Virus record (IMG/VR): IMGVR_UViG_3300008120_000817
Span: 1 to 25,850 of that record
DNA from: a virus
Length of the DNA stretch: 25,850 bases
Reading direction: 5' to 3' (one strand)
The translations under genes and the position numbers were made by a program. Positions 5,391-13,466 of this stretch are shown here, piece by piece. The first letter of the stretch is position 1; every line of letters begins with the position of its first letter. The notes under the pieces are model-generated. The model was not told the origin of the DNA and did no database searches. It saw only the letters and a list, made by a program, of their open reading frames with translations.

Positions 5391-6521
5391 GTGGCAACCT
5401 ACAGCGGCTGGGGAGAAGGTTATTGGGGCCAAGTCCCATGGGGCCAAGAGCTTGTTGAGGTTGATTTACAAGGATGGGGCTTTGGTAACTGGGGCAGTCA
5501 GGTCTGGGGCGGACAAAACGCGGGTTTGCAAGCGCAAGCCCTCGTCGGTACCGTCACGGTTAATGCCGTCCGAAATGTCACCGTCTCGTTCGATGCGTGG
5601 GGAAGTTCTGCTTGGGGATCGGGAAGCTGGAGCTATGGAACACCGCTTCCTGCCGCAAGTGGCCAAGTCGGCACCGTATCCCTGGCAACTGGGTCAAATG
5701 TCAGTGTCACCGGAGTACAAGGGACAGGCCAGGTTGGTCAAGTCACAGTCGGCGAAGGCACCGGGGTCCTTGTCACGGGAGTCCAGGCTAATGGCTTCGT
5801 CGGAGCTACTAACTTCCGAGCAGACGTTGCCGTCTACGTCGCGCCGCCTGGATGGGGAGCAGAAGGATATGGCATTGCAGCATGGGGCTATGGTAATGGA
5901 GGCCTATCAGCTAATGCCTATGTCGGCGCAGTCAATGCCGTTCCGGTCACAAACGTCCTCGTCACAGGGGTCCAAGCAAACGGCTTCGTTGGCGTTGCTA
6001 CGGTTACAGGGGCAGCAAATGTCAACGTCACTGGGGTCCAAGGCACTGGCCAAGTCGGTACAGCCACGGTTACAGGGACAGCAAATGTCACCCTCACGGG
6101 CGTATCCGCGCAGGGATTCGTTGGCGTTGCCACGGTTACGGCTGGGGCAAATGTCAACGTTACTGGCGTTCAGGGCACTACCCAGCTTGGTACGGTCGTT
6201 GTTCGCCAAGACGTTGCGGTTAGCGTTACTGGGGTCCAAGCAACTGCCAGCGTTGGCTCGGTCACTATTTCTCTGGCTTTGGACGTCTTTGTCACAGGCG
6301 TCCAGGCAGTTGGTCAGATCGGCCAAGCAGCGGCTGGAGGCCAAAGTTTTGTGTATGTTACAGGCGTTCAAGCGGTCGGTTACGTTGGAAACGTCACAGT
6401 TTGGGGCGTGGTTAATGACAACCAGGCCGCTAACTGGCAAAATGTCGATGATTCCCAGTCCGGCACTTGGGTGGTCGTCGATGATTCTCAATCCTCAACA
6501 TGGACTCGAATAGCAGCTTAA
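5391..6521 (+). CDS. Repeat-containing tail/surface protein with Trp-Gly N-terminus
   Basis: The product is 376 residues from GTG 5391; TAA 5373 blocks any upstream start. Residues 1-160 hold W-G-x(n)-W-G segments (GWGEGYWGQVPWGQ, GWGFGNWGSQVWGG, AWGSSAWGSGSWSYG, GWGAEGYGIAAWGYG). From about residue 104 a unit of roughly 22 residues repeats, with core V-T-G-V-Q-x-x-G-x-V-G-x-x-T-V, last seen at residue 323. The end is NWQNVDDSQSGTWVVVDDSQ and STWTRIAA. Such arrays form extended beta structures, as in phage tail fibres or surface adhesins. The same DNA is also open in frame 5383-6513, but that frame lacks the repeats. The adhesin role is inferred from architecture and position. Confidence 0.8.
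   Translation: MATYSGWGEGYWGQVPWGQELVEVDLQGWGFGNWGSQVWGGQNAGLQAQALVGTVTVNAVRNVTVSFDAWGSSAWGSGSWSYGTPLPAASGQVGTVSLATGSNVSVTGVQGTGQVGQVTVGEGTGVLVTGVQANGFVGATNFRADVAVYVAPPGWGAEGYGIAAWGYGNGGLSANAYVGAVNAVPVTNVLVTGVQANGFVGVATVTGAANVNVTGVQGTGQVGTATVTGTANVTLTGVSAQGFVGVATVTAGANVNVTGVQGTTQLGTVVVRQDVAVSVTGVQATASVGSVTISLALDVFVTGVQAVGQIGQAAAGGQSFVYVTGVQAVGYVGNVTVWGVVNDNQAANWQNVDDSQSGTWVVVDDSQSSTWTRIAA
5706..6401 (+). repeat. Array of degenerate repeats of about 66 bp (22 residues) in gene 5391
   Basis: The core GTC-ACN-GGN-GTC-CAA recurs from 5706 to about 6401, encoding V-T-G-V-Q. The better-preserved copies are spaced by about 66 bp. At least nine units are recognisable, for example VTGVQGTGQVG, VTGVQANGFVG, LTGVSAQGFVG, VTGVQGTTQLG, VTGVQATASVG and VTGVQAVGYVG. 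One insert with Trp-Gly residues interrupts the array near 5840-5920. The copies have diverged but keep frame. Confidence 0.8.
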
Positions 6522-6531
6522 AGGACTAATC

Positions 6532-7182
6532 ATGACTATTAATTACACCACCCTCCTTGGCCTTGCCCAGCCGGTAACGGGTACTGAATCGGGCACCTGG
6601 GGCACTGTCGTCAATGACGAAATCACGGCCCTGGTGGAACAGGCGGTTGCGGGAACGGCAAGTGTTAGTGTTACTGCCGGTAACGTGACTTTGACGGATA
6701 CGGATGGCGTATCGAACCAGGCGCGTAATGCGGTCTTGCTGATCACGGGTACTCCTGGTACTAGCCGCAACGTAATTGCTCCTTCTTCCAGCAAAGTTTA
6801 TGTTGTTGTCAATAGCTCGGATGCGCAGATTGTATTTAAAGGCTCTGCTACTACTGGGGTAACCATCCCAAGTGGAGCTAAAGCAGTTGTGTTCTGGGAC
6901 GGCAGTGACTTTGTATCGTTAAGTTCTGCGGTGCTGTCCATTATTGGAACAGCATCCGGTGGCGGTGCCGCTCGTTTCTACGAAGATACAGATAACGGCG
7001 TAAACTACGTCGGTCTGCAGGCTCCGGATTCAATCGCATCTAATTTCACGTTGAAATTGCCAACGGCTGATGGTACGAGTGGCCAAGCAATTGTAACGGA
7101 CGGCTCCGGCAACCTTTCTTTTGGTAACGCTGGCATTTCCACGGGCAAGAGCATTGCTATGGCGATGATCTTCGGATTCTAA
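6532..7182 (+). CDS. Conserved phage tail protein (tail-fibre/appendage type)
   Basis: The product is 216 residues and begins MTINYTTLLGLAQPVTGTES, then GTWGTVVNDEITALVEQAVA. This N-terminus (TTLLGLAQPVTGTESGTWG-VND) is a common, well-conserved opening of phage tail proteins. The middle is beta-rich (GNVTLTDTDGVSNQARNAVL, then KVYVVVNSSDAQIVFKG). The C-terminal part, RFYEDTDNGVNYVGLQAPDS followed by FTLKLPTADGTSGQ, is a short attachment-like segment also common in tail fibres. AAGGAC (6521-6526) is the ribosome-binding site. A virion appendage role is likely; receptor binding itself is not shown. Confidence 0.75.
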   Translation: MTINYTTLLGLAQPVTGTESGTWGTVVNDEITALVEQAVAGTASVSVTAGNVTLTDTDGVSNQARNAVLLITGTPGTSRNVIAPSSSKVYVVVNSSDAQIVFKGSATTGVTIPSGAKAVVFWDGSDFVSLSSAVLSIIGTASGGGAARFYEDTDNGVNYVGLQAPDSIASNFTLKLPTADGTSGQAIVTDGSGNLSFGNAGISTGKSIAMAMIFGF

Positions 7183-7199
7183 TATTAAGGAGTATTTAA

Positions 7200-7577
7200 A
7201 TGGCAAACCCAAATATTGTTAACGTCACGACGATTTACGGTAACTCGTCGCAGACGGCACTTTCTACTACCAGCGCTACGTCAATCGTTAGTAACGCTGC
7301 TGCCAGCGGAAAGGTATTTAAGATAAACTCTATCGTTGTGGCTAACGTAGACGGAACGGCTGCAGCGGACATTACGATCAACGTCTATTCTGCTGCGGCT
7401 CTTGGCGGTACGGCCTTTGCGATTGCATCGACCATCTCGGTTCCTGCAGACGCATCGCTGATCGTAACGGACAAGACCACGTCGTTCTATCTGCTTGAGA
7501 ACCAGTCAATTGGTGCTACGGCAGGTACGGCCAACGACCTCGTTGTTACTGCAAGTTGGGAAGAGATAAACTCGTAA
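7200..7577 (+). CDS. Small beta-sandwich virion protein (hypothetical)
   Basis: The product is 125 residues. It starts MANPNIVNVTTIYGNSSQTA, contains FKINSIVVANVDGTAAADIT and a hydrophobic beta hairpin, and ends VVTASWEEINS. This pattern of I-x-S-I-x-V-x-N ... A-D-I-T-I-x-V is typical of small phage beta-sandwich proteins that decorate tails or heads. AAGGAG (7188-7193) gives a strong ribosome-binding site. No enzymatic motif. It lies between the tail protein at 6532 and the glycine-rich pair, so a tail-associated role is probable. Confidence 0.72.
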   Translation: MANPNIVNVTTIYGNSSQTALSTTSATSIVSNAAASGKVFKINSIVVANVDGTAAADITINVYSAAALGGTAFAIASTISVPADASLIVTDKTTSFYLLENQSIGATAGTANDLVVTASWEEINS

Positions 7578-7587
7578 GGGTTAAACC

Positions 7588-9258
7588 ATGAGCATGCGCT
7601 ACAAAGGCGGAGTGATCTCCGCCACACCGCCTACAACATCCACGGCTGCTGCGACAGGCGTATGGACTCTTATCCAGCAACTGCAAGCAAAAGCTGCAGG
7701 TCAATGGCCCTTTTCTACTTACAGTGTTGTTCAAACCTTTACTGCCACATCTACATGGACTTGCCCTACTGGTGTAACGAGTGTTGAGTATTTAGTTGTC
7801 GCTGGTGGTGGTGGAGGAAGTGATGCGGGTGGCGGTGGTGCTGGTGGGTTTAGAACTGCATCAGGATTTAGCGTTACTGCTGGTACAGATTACACAATTA
7901 CCGTTGGTGGTGGTGGTGCTGGCGCCCCAAACAACGGTACTGGTACAAGCGGTAGTAATTCTGTGTTTTCAACAATTACATCTGCTGGTGGAGGCAACGG
8001 CGGGAATTATGCCGTTGATAACGCCGGTTCGGGTGGCTCTGGTGGTGGTGGTGGTAGCAGTCCTCCCATAGTTCACCCCGGCGGCGCAGGAAATACTCCA
8101 TCTGTAAGCCCGTCTCAAGGTAGTAACGGTGGTAATGGCGGTACTGCAAACTATGCCGCTGGTGGTGGAGGCGGTGCATCTGCAACTGGTTCTAACGGAA
8201 CTACTACTGGTGGTAACGGCGGTAACGGAACCGCATCAAGCATTAGCGGTTCTAGCGTGACCTATGCCGGTGGCGGCGGTGGCGCTAGTTTAACCGTGGC
8301 GGCTGGAACGGGTGGCTCAGGCGGTGGTGGTAATGGTGGTGGAGACGCAGGCGGTGGGCAAACATCAACCGCTGGAGGCACAAACCTTGGTGGTGGCGGC
8401 GGTGGCGGTAGCACAGACGTTAACCCAAACGCTGTTGCGAGAGCAGGAGGCTCTGGCATCGTGATCCTTAAATACCTAGCACCTACTCAATCCATATTCA
8501 CCTTCAAAGGTTCTGGCTCATGGGTCGCACCTACTGGCGTGACTTCTGTTGACTACCTTGTGGTTGCGGGTGGTGGCGGTGGAGCCGGTGATGCGGCAGG
8601 TGGTGGTGGAGCCGGTGGCTTCCGTACAGGTACGGGTTTCTCAATAGCATCTGGAACGACCTACACAATTACAGTTGGTGCTGGTGGCGCTGGAACAACA
8701 GCAAGTTCTGTTGGTACGCAGGGTTCAAGTTCTGTATTTAGCACAATCACTTCCGCTGGAGGTGGTGGTGGAAAATCAGGAAGCGGTGGCCCATCTCAAA
8801 ATGCTAACGGCGGCTCAGGTGGTGGTGGACACGGGGACGGTAACGTTTCAAGTTACTCATCAGGCGGAACTGGAAATACTCCATCGGTCTCACCCTCCCA
8901 AGGAAACAATGGTGGAGTTGGCGCTCAGTCGGCCCCATTTGGCGGTGGTGGAGGTGGTGGAGGTGCTGGTGCCTCGGGTTCTGCCGGTGTTGTTGGATCT
9001 TCCGGAAACGGCGGTGCTGGTGGTTCTGGTACTGCCTCAACAATTACTGGGCCATCCGTAACTTATGCTGGAGGTGGCGGTGGTGGAGCCAGACCGGGTG
9101 GAACGGGTGGTTCTGCTACTGGCGGTGGCGGTGCGGGTGGTGCTAATAGTGGGCCAAACGGAACTGCTGGAACTGCAAACCTTGGCGGTGGAGGTGGCGG
9201 CGGCGGAACTACTGGTGGAACTGGTGGCTCTGGTATTGTGATCATCAAGATCAATTAA
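7588..9258 (+). CDS. Glycine-rich modular tail protein, two modules
   Basis: The product is 556 residues. The N-terminal section (1-44) reads MSMRYKGGVISATPPTTSTA, then ATGVWTLIQQLQAKAAGQWP. This anchor is shared with the next gene (MSLRYPGG ... GIWTLDQALQYIKAGTWP). Two modules of about 255 residues follow, each opening with F-T-x(5)-W-x-x-P-T-G-V-T-S-V-[ED]-Y-L-V-V-A-G-G-G and closing with G-G-S-G-I-V-I. The interior is poly-Gly sheets with A-G-G-F-R-T, Y-T-I-T-V-G and NTPSVSPSQG motifs. It matches the glycine-rich domain of phage tail/adhesin proteins, where polyglycine helices can form sandwiches in receptor-binding tips. That role is inferred. Pro-rich antisense frames here are by-products of GGN repeats. 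Confidence 0.85.
   Translation: MSMRYKGGVISATPPTTSTAAATGVWTLIQQLQAKAAGQWPFSTYSVVQTFTATSTWTCPTGVTSVEYLVVAGGGGGSDAGGGGAGGFRTASGFSVTAGTDYTITVGGGGAGAPNNGTGTSGSNSVFSTITSAGGGNGGNYAVDNAGSGGSGGGGGSSPPIVHPGGAGNTPSVSPSQGSNGGNGGTANYAAGGGGGASATGSNGTTTGGNGGNGTASSISGSSVTYAGGGGGASLTVAAGTGGSGGGGNGGGDAGGGQTSTAGGTNLGGGGGGGSTDVNPNAVARAGGSGIVILKYLAPTQSIFTFKGSGSWVAPTGVTSVDYLVVAGGGGGAGDAAGGGGAGGFRTGTGFSIASGTTYTITVGAGGAGTTASSVGTQGSSSVFSTITSAGGGGGKSGSGGPSQNANGGSGGGGHGDGNVSSYSSGGTGNTPSVSPSQGNNGGVGAQSAPFGGGGGGGGAGASGSAGVVGSSGNGGAGGSGTASTITGPSVTYAGGGGGGARPGGTGGSATGGGGAGGANSGPNGTAGTANLGGGGGGGGTTGGTGGSGIVIIKIN
7720..9255 (+). repeat. Two tandem glycine-rich modules in gene 7588
   Basis: Module A covers about 7720-8490 and module B about 8491-9255. 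Each begins with the W-x-x-P-T-G-V-T-S-V core and ends with S-G-I-V-I. Both carry the 45-bp element for GNTPSVSPSQG-NGG (8089-8133 and 8872-8916). The DNA is dense in GGT/GGC/GGA codons and therefore low in complexity. Confidence 0.8.
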
Positions 9259-9275
9259 TGATTGAGGTTTAAAAA

Positions 9276-12200
9276 ATGTCTTTACGTTATCCCGGTGGAT
9301 TGATTACTAAAAGCCCGACGGCTCCGACTACGTCCGCTGCTGCGGGTATCTGGACTCTCGATCAAGCACTGCAGTACATCAAGGCCGGAACATGGCCCTT
9401 TGCTAGTTTCACAGTTATCCAGACCTTTACGTCATCGACTACTTGGATATGCCCTCCCGGTGTAACTAGCGTTGAGGCTTTAGTAGTTGCCGGTGGTGGC
9501 CCCGGTGGTGGAGACCAAGGCGGTGGTGGTGGTGGTGGCGGTCTTTCGTATATTTCTTCTTTTGCTGTAACTGTTGGAACCTCTTACACCGTTACCGTAG
9601 GTGCGGGTGGTACAGGCACAACTGGTAGGTCATCAAACGGAAGTAACTCCGTATTTTCTACTATCACATCTAACGGTGGTGGCGCAGGCGGCTCACAGTC
9701 TCCAAACGGAACTGGTAACGCTGGTGGCTCAGGTGGTGGCGGTGGAACAAGCACAGGTGGAGCCGCAAACCAAGGAAGTACCGGTGGTGCAACTGGATAT
9801 GGAAATGCTGGTGCGGCATATAGCGCAGGACCAAACTTAACTGGTGGCGGTGGCGGTGCAGGCGCAGCCGGTGCAGTAGGTTCAGGCTCAACTGCTGGTG
9901 CTGGTGGTAATGGTCTTGCTTATACAATTTCAGGTTCGTCTGTAACTTATGCTGGCGGTGGTGGTGGTGGTTCTTATAACCCACAAGGTCGATTTGCTGG
10001 CCCCGGCGGTACAGGCGGTGGTGGTGCTGGTGCGGATGGAATTGCAGCAGCCGGTACTGCGGGAACTGCGGCACTCGGTGGAGGCGGTGGCGGTGGAGCA
10101 GGCGCAAGTGGTGCGGGCGGCAACGGCGGCTCTGGCATCGTAATTATCAAATACGTAGTAACCCCTGCTACGACTGTTGATGTCGTTCAGCAATTTGAGG
10201 CATCTGGCTCATGGACTTGCCCGACAGGTGTAAGTGAAGTTCAGTACTTGGTAGTTGGTGGTGGTGCTGCTGGAGGCTCAGATTCCGCAGGAATCTCTGG
10301 TGGTGGTGGCGGAGCCGGTGGATTTAGAACTGGCACAGGATTGTCTGTTACCGCTGGAACAACTTACACCATCACGGTTGGTTCTGGAGGTGCTAGTAGT
10401 GCTACTGCTGGGGCAAACGGTGGAAGCGGTGGAAATTCTGTGTTTTCCACTATCACATCAACCGGTGGCGGCGGTGGTGGAGGTAGCAGCACAAATGGCG
10501 TAAATGGTGGTTCAGGTGGCGGTGGTGGTGCTGGCAATGTGTCAGGTACGACAGGCGGCTCTGGAAATACGCCAAGCGTTTCTCCATCACAAGGCAATAA
10601 CGGCGGAACTGGTGTTGCTGGTAGCGGAAACACAAACCTCCAATCTGGCGGTGGTGGTGGCGCAGGTGCAGTAGGTGGTAATGGTGTTGCTGGTGGGGCG
10701 GCTGGTAGCGGTGGTAATGGAACCGCATCTACCATTTCTGGCGCATCAGTAACTTACGCTGGCGGTGGCGGTGGTTCTTCATATCAAAATACTGCTGGAT
10801 CTGGTGGCACAGGTGGCGGTGGCGCTGGAAATGTCTACACAGGAAGCCCCGCTACTCCGACCGCTGGAACGGCTAATACAGGTGGAGGCGGTGGTGGTGG
10901 CGGCTATCCGGGCGTTAGAAATGGAGGCAACGGCGGTTCAGGCATAGTCCTCCTCAAATATGCAGTACCTCTATCTACCGTAGAAACATTTAACTCTACA
11001 ACCAAGTGGACTGCGCCTGCTGGCGTAACACAGGTGGAATACCTTGTTGTTGGTGGTGGGGGTTCTGGCGGTGAAGAACAAGGCGGTGGCGGTGGTGCCG
11101 GTGGATTTAGAACTGGTACGGGGGCTGCGGTTGTTGCTGGAACGACTTACACAATTACAGTTGGCGCTGGTGGTGCAAGCGTTACATCTGGCTCTGGTAA
11201 TAGCGGTTCGTCATCTTCCGTTGTTGGCGGCCCTTCTTCACCATTTGCTTCCCCCGGCATTGTTTCTGCTGGTGGTGGAGCAGCATCAGGTGGAAGTTCA
11301 GGCACAGCAAGCAATGGTGGATCTGGTGGCGGTGGCGGCTGGAATACTGCTGGAGGATCAGGTAACACTCCATCAGTAAGCCCATCACAGGGAAGTAACG
11401 GCGGGTCTGCAAATATTGGAAACGTAGGTAATAGCCGAGGCGCTGCTGGCGGTGGTGGAGCAAGTGCAGTCGGTGGCAATTATCTCCCCGCAGCAACATC
11501 AAAAGGAACTCCAGCAAGTTCTGGTAATGGCGGTGCTGGAACTGCAAGTTCTATTACTGGCTCTTCTGTAACATACGCTGGAGGTGGCGGTGGTGGAGCG
11601 TTGTTTTCAACAGATGGTTGGAATACAACTGCCGGTACTGGTGGAGCAGGCGGTGGTGGCGCTGGTGGACAAGACGCTGCGGGAACCGCTGGAACTGCAA
11701 ACCGAGGCGGTGGTGGCGGTGGTAGTGCTGCAAACGCACAAGCAAGCGGCGCAGGCGGCTCTGGTGTAGTCATCCTTAAATACCTTGCCAAACCTAATTA
11801 CCAAATCTTCCAAGCATCAGGTTCATGGACTGCCCCCGGTGGAGTTACTGAGGTCGAGTACCTAGTAGTGGCAGGTGGTGGTGGTGGTGGTGGTTGCCAG
11901 CCGGGTGGTATTGCTGGAGGCGGCGGTGCTGGCGGGTTCCGAACTGGAACTGGATTTTCCGTAACTGCTGGTACTACATATACCATTACGGTAGGTGGCG
12001 GCGGAACTCTTGGTTCTACAGCAGAAGGTGGTAATGGTTCAAATTCTGTGTTTAGCACCATTACATCGGCAGGTGGTGGAGGTGGAGGTGGTGGCGGAAC
12101 ACCCCCGTCTGGAGGTGGAGTCTTAAACGGAAAAAATGGTGGTTCTGGCGGTGGCGGTGGAGAAAACTCTGGAAACACAGGCACCGGAGGAACAGGTAAT

Positions 12201-12554
12201 ACCCCATCTGTAAGCCCATCCCAAGGCAGTAATGGGGGTGGCGGCGGTAATCCCGCAGGTGGTGGTGGAGGTGCTGGAGAAGCAGGAAATACAGACGGAC
12301 AGGCACAAGGCGGTGATGGAACCGCATCTGTAATTACTGGTTCTTCCGTAACCTACGCAGGTGGCGGTGGCGGAGGGACTACTGGCACAAACGGTGGCAC
12401 AGCCGGTGATGGAGGTGGCGGAGTTGGTGGTGGCACATCGGTTGCAGCCGGTTCAGGAACCGCAAATTTAGGTGGTGGAGGTGGAGGTGGCGCTAATACT
12501 GTAAACAAAAATGGCGGCGCAGGCGGTTCAGGTATAGTAATCATCCGTTGGTAA
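9276..12554 (+). CDS. Large glycine-rich modular tail protein, four modules
   Basis: The product is 1092 residues and a paralogue of the preceding gene. It opens MSLRYPGGLITKSPTAPTTS, then AAAGIWTLDQALQYIKAGTW. Four modules follow, starting at about residues 45, 300, 567 and 841, with openings TTWICPPGVTSVEALVVAGG, GSWTCPTGVSEVQYLVVGGG, TKWTAPAGVTQVEYLVVGGG and GSWTAPGGVTEVEYLVVAGG. Each ends in S-G-[IV]-V-[IL]-[IL]-[KR]-[YW]. Modules two to four carry NTPSVSPSQG; the first does not. It probably forms elongated surface fibres or a multi-tip adhesin, possibly anchored through the N-terminal segment shared with gene 7588. Spacing from that gene is 17 bases. The size (1092 aa) makes it the longest complete gene here. 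Confidence 0.85.
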   Translation: MSLRYPGGLITKSPTAPTTSAAAGIWTLDQALQYIKAGTWPFASFTVIQTFTSSTTWICPPGVTSVEALVVAGGGPGGGDQGGGGGGGGLSYISSFAVTVGTSYTVTVGAGGTGTTGRSSNGSNSVFSTITSNGGGAGGSQSPNGTGNAGGSGGGGGTSTGGAANQGSTGGATGYGNAGAAYSAGPNLTGGGGGAGAAGAVGSGSTAGAGGNGLAYTISGSSVTYAGGGGGGSYNPQGRFAGPGGTGGGGAGADGIAAAGTAGTAALGGGGGGGAGASGAGGNGGSGIVIIKYVVTPATTVDVVQQFEASGSWTCPTGVSEVQYLVVGGGAAGGSDSAGISGGGGGAGGFRTGTGLSVTAGTTYTITVGSGGASSATAGANGGSGGNSVFSTITSTGGGGGGGSSTNGVNGGSGGGGGAGNVSGTTGGSGNTPSVSPSQGNNGGTGVAGSGNTNLQSGGGGGAGAVGGNGVAGGAAGSGGNGTASTISGASVTYAGGGGGSSYQNTAGSGGTGGGGAGNVYTGSPATPTAGTANTGGGGGGGGYPGVRNGGNGGSGIVLLKYAVPLSTVETFNSTTKWTAPAGVTQVEYLVVGGGGSGGEEQGGGGGAGGFRTGTGAAVVAGTTYTITVGAGGASVTSGSGNSGSSSSVVGGPSSPFASPGIVSAGGGAASGGSSGTASNGGSGGGGGWNTAGGSGNTPSVSPSQGSNGGSANIGNVGNSRGAAGGGGASAVGGNYLPAATSKGTPASSGNGGAGTASSITGSSVTYAGGGGGGALFSTDGWNTTAGTGGAGGGGAGGQDAAGTAGTANRGGGGGGSAANAQASGAGGSGVVILKYLAKPNYQIFQASGSWTAPGGVTEVEYLVVAGGGGGGGCQPGGIAGGGGAGGFRTGTGFSVTAGTTYTITVGGGGTLGSTAEGGNGSNSVFSTITSAGGGGGGGGGTPPSGGGVLNGKNGGSGGGGGENSGNTGTGGTGNTPSVSPSQGSNGGGGGNPAGGGGGAGEAGNTDGQAQGGDGTASVITGSSVTYAGGGGGGTTGTNGGTAGDGGGGVGGGTSVAAGSGTANLGGGGGGGANTVNKNGGAGGSGIVIIRW
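9409..12551 (+). repeat. Four tandem glycine-rich modules in gene 9276
   Basis: Approximate limits are 9409-10170, 10174-10965, 10972-11790 and 11796-12551, so each is about 755-820 bp. The 45-bp NTPSVSPSQG element lies at 10563-10607, 11361-11405 and 12195-12239. Copies have drifted at synonymous sites, unlike a recent exact duplication. Confidence 0.78.
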
Positions 12555-12568
12555 AAAGAGGAGAAAGC

Positions 12569-12856
12569 ATGAGTCACGTTCAGATATACAGGCTTTATGG
12601 AATTGACACAGCGATGCATTTGCTGCGTCCGGGTGCAAAGTGGGAAATCAGCAACACAATGTTTACCCGCTGGGATGACCCACGCCCGTGCCCGACATGG
12701 GAAGAACTTATGGAAACTATGGAGAAGATCAAGGCATTTGAAGATTCAATCAATACGATTTGGCTACCAGAGCAACTTGCCGAGTTAACAGGCAGCGAGC
12801 AAATGCAGGCTCAAACTCAGGTTAATAAAATCATTGAAGAGCAGAAGGCCGCATGA
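12569..12856 (+). CDS. Small conserved tail-associated protein (chaperone-like, tentative)
   Basis: The product is 95 residues. I start at ATG 12569 because AGAGGAGAAAG (12557-12567) is an ideal ribosome-binding site; an upstream in-frame ATG at 12548 lies inside the previous gene. The protein starts MSHVQIYRLYGIDTAMHLLR, then PGAKWEISNTMFTRWDDPRP and CPTWEELMETMEKIKAFEDS, with a Gln-rich helical end. The layout, a residue motif with 'LRPGAKW-----F--W-D-RP-PTWEE' followed by a helix, recalls small proteins encoded just after fibre genes (tail-fibre assembly or XkdW type). Its position directly after two fibre-like genes supports an assembly role, but this remains a guess. Confidence 0.65.
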   Translation: MSHVQIYRLYGIDTAMHLLRPGAKWEISNTMFTRWDDPRPCPTWEELMETMEKIKAFEDSINTIWLPEQLAELTGSEQMQAQTQVNKIIEEQKAA

Positions 12857-13464
12857 TCCATAACCTATTTCCAACACCAGTTGCGATTTACAAGTTAGAC
12901 CGTGAACTGACAGAGAAAGAACTTTCCTTTATCAAGGGCCAAGAAACACGGTCCAACATGGGAAACGTTACTTCTATTGACAACACGGTTTTACGTAATC
13001 GTTCCATGACCAAACTGCGGGACTTCATCGAGTCAAGCGTGTCTGAGTATTTCAAGACTGTCCACAGCCCAAAGCATGACGTGAGCCTGCGGATTACTCA
13101 GTCTTGGATTAACTACACCGAGCCGGGGCAATACCACCACAAACACGCTCACCCTAATTCGTTTGTGTCTGGTGTGTTTTATCCCCAAGCAAATCGTGAG
13201 ACAGATAGAATCTACTTTTACCGTGACGGTTTTCAGCAGATTAAATTCCCTCCAAGCGATTGGAATGTCTGGAACTCTGAGAGTTGGTGGTTTGAGGTAG
13301 GAACTGGGGACTTGATCCTCTTCCCATCAAGCCTAACTCACATGGTGGAGACTGTTAAAGGTGAGGACACCCGCATCAGTCTTTCTTTTAACACTTTTCC
13401 AGTCGGTTTGGTTGGGGAAGAAATGGACTTAACTGGTCTTAAACTTGAATCTATAAAGGAGTAA
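12853..13464 (+). CDS. 2OG-Fe(II) oxygenase superfamily protein
   Basis: The product is 203 residues. It opens MIHNLFPTPVAIYKL, the typical start of the TIGR02466-like family ('LFPTPV'). The catalytic core is visible: YHHKHAHPNSFVSGVFYPQA (residues 94-113) holds the first metal ligands, with His at 95, 96, 98 and 100 and Asn102. LILFPSSLTHMVETV holds the distal His163, and DTRISLSFNTFP supplies Arg174 for 2-oxoglutarate. Members are dioxygenases that hydroxylate protein, nucleic-acid or small-molecule substrates with Fe(II) and 2-oxoglutarate; the substrate here is unknown. It overlaps the preceding gene by ATGA, so it is coupled to a tail-associated protein. All key residues appear intact. 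Confidence 0.85.
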   Translation: MIHNLFPTPVAIYKLDRELTEKELSFIKGQETRSNMGNVTSIDNTVLRNRSMTKLRDFIESSVSEYFKTVHSPKHDVSLRITQSWINYTEPGQYHHKHAHPNSFVSGVFYPQANRETDRIYFYRDGFQQIKFPPSDWNVWNSESWWFEVGTGDLILFPSSLTHMVETVKGEDTRISLSFNTFPVGLVGEEMDLTGLKLESIKE

Positions 13465-13466
13465 TC

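Noticed and set aside
5907-6491. 194-codon antisense frame
   Set aside because: It mirrors the 22-residue repeat array (Asp/Asn/Cys-rich shadow) and has no ribosome-binding site or recognisable motif.
5383-6513. 376-codon frame MATWQPTAAG... overlapping the repeat protein
   Set aside because: The translation is Ser/Arg/Leu-rich without the Trp-Gly and VTGVQ repeats, and the ATG lies only one base after AGGA. It is open only because the repeat codons avoid stops.
8089-12239. Regularly recurring 45-bp element considered as a CRISPR-like or recombination repeat
   Set aside because: Copies are 780-1650 bp apart, in frame and coding for a conserved peptide; there are no spacers.
7796-12619. Many Pro-rich, His-rich or Leu/Val-rich frames on both strands across the glycine-rich genes
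   Set aside because: They are by-products of GGN codon runs read in other frames (CCN on the reverse strand gives proline).
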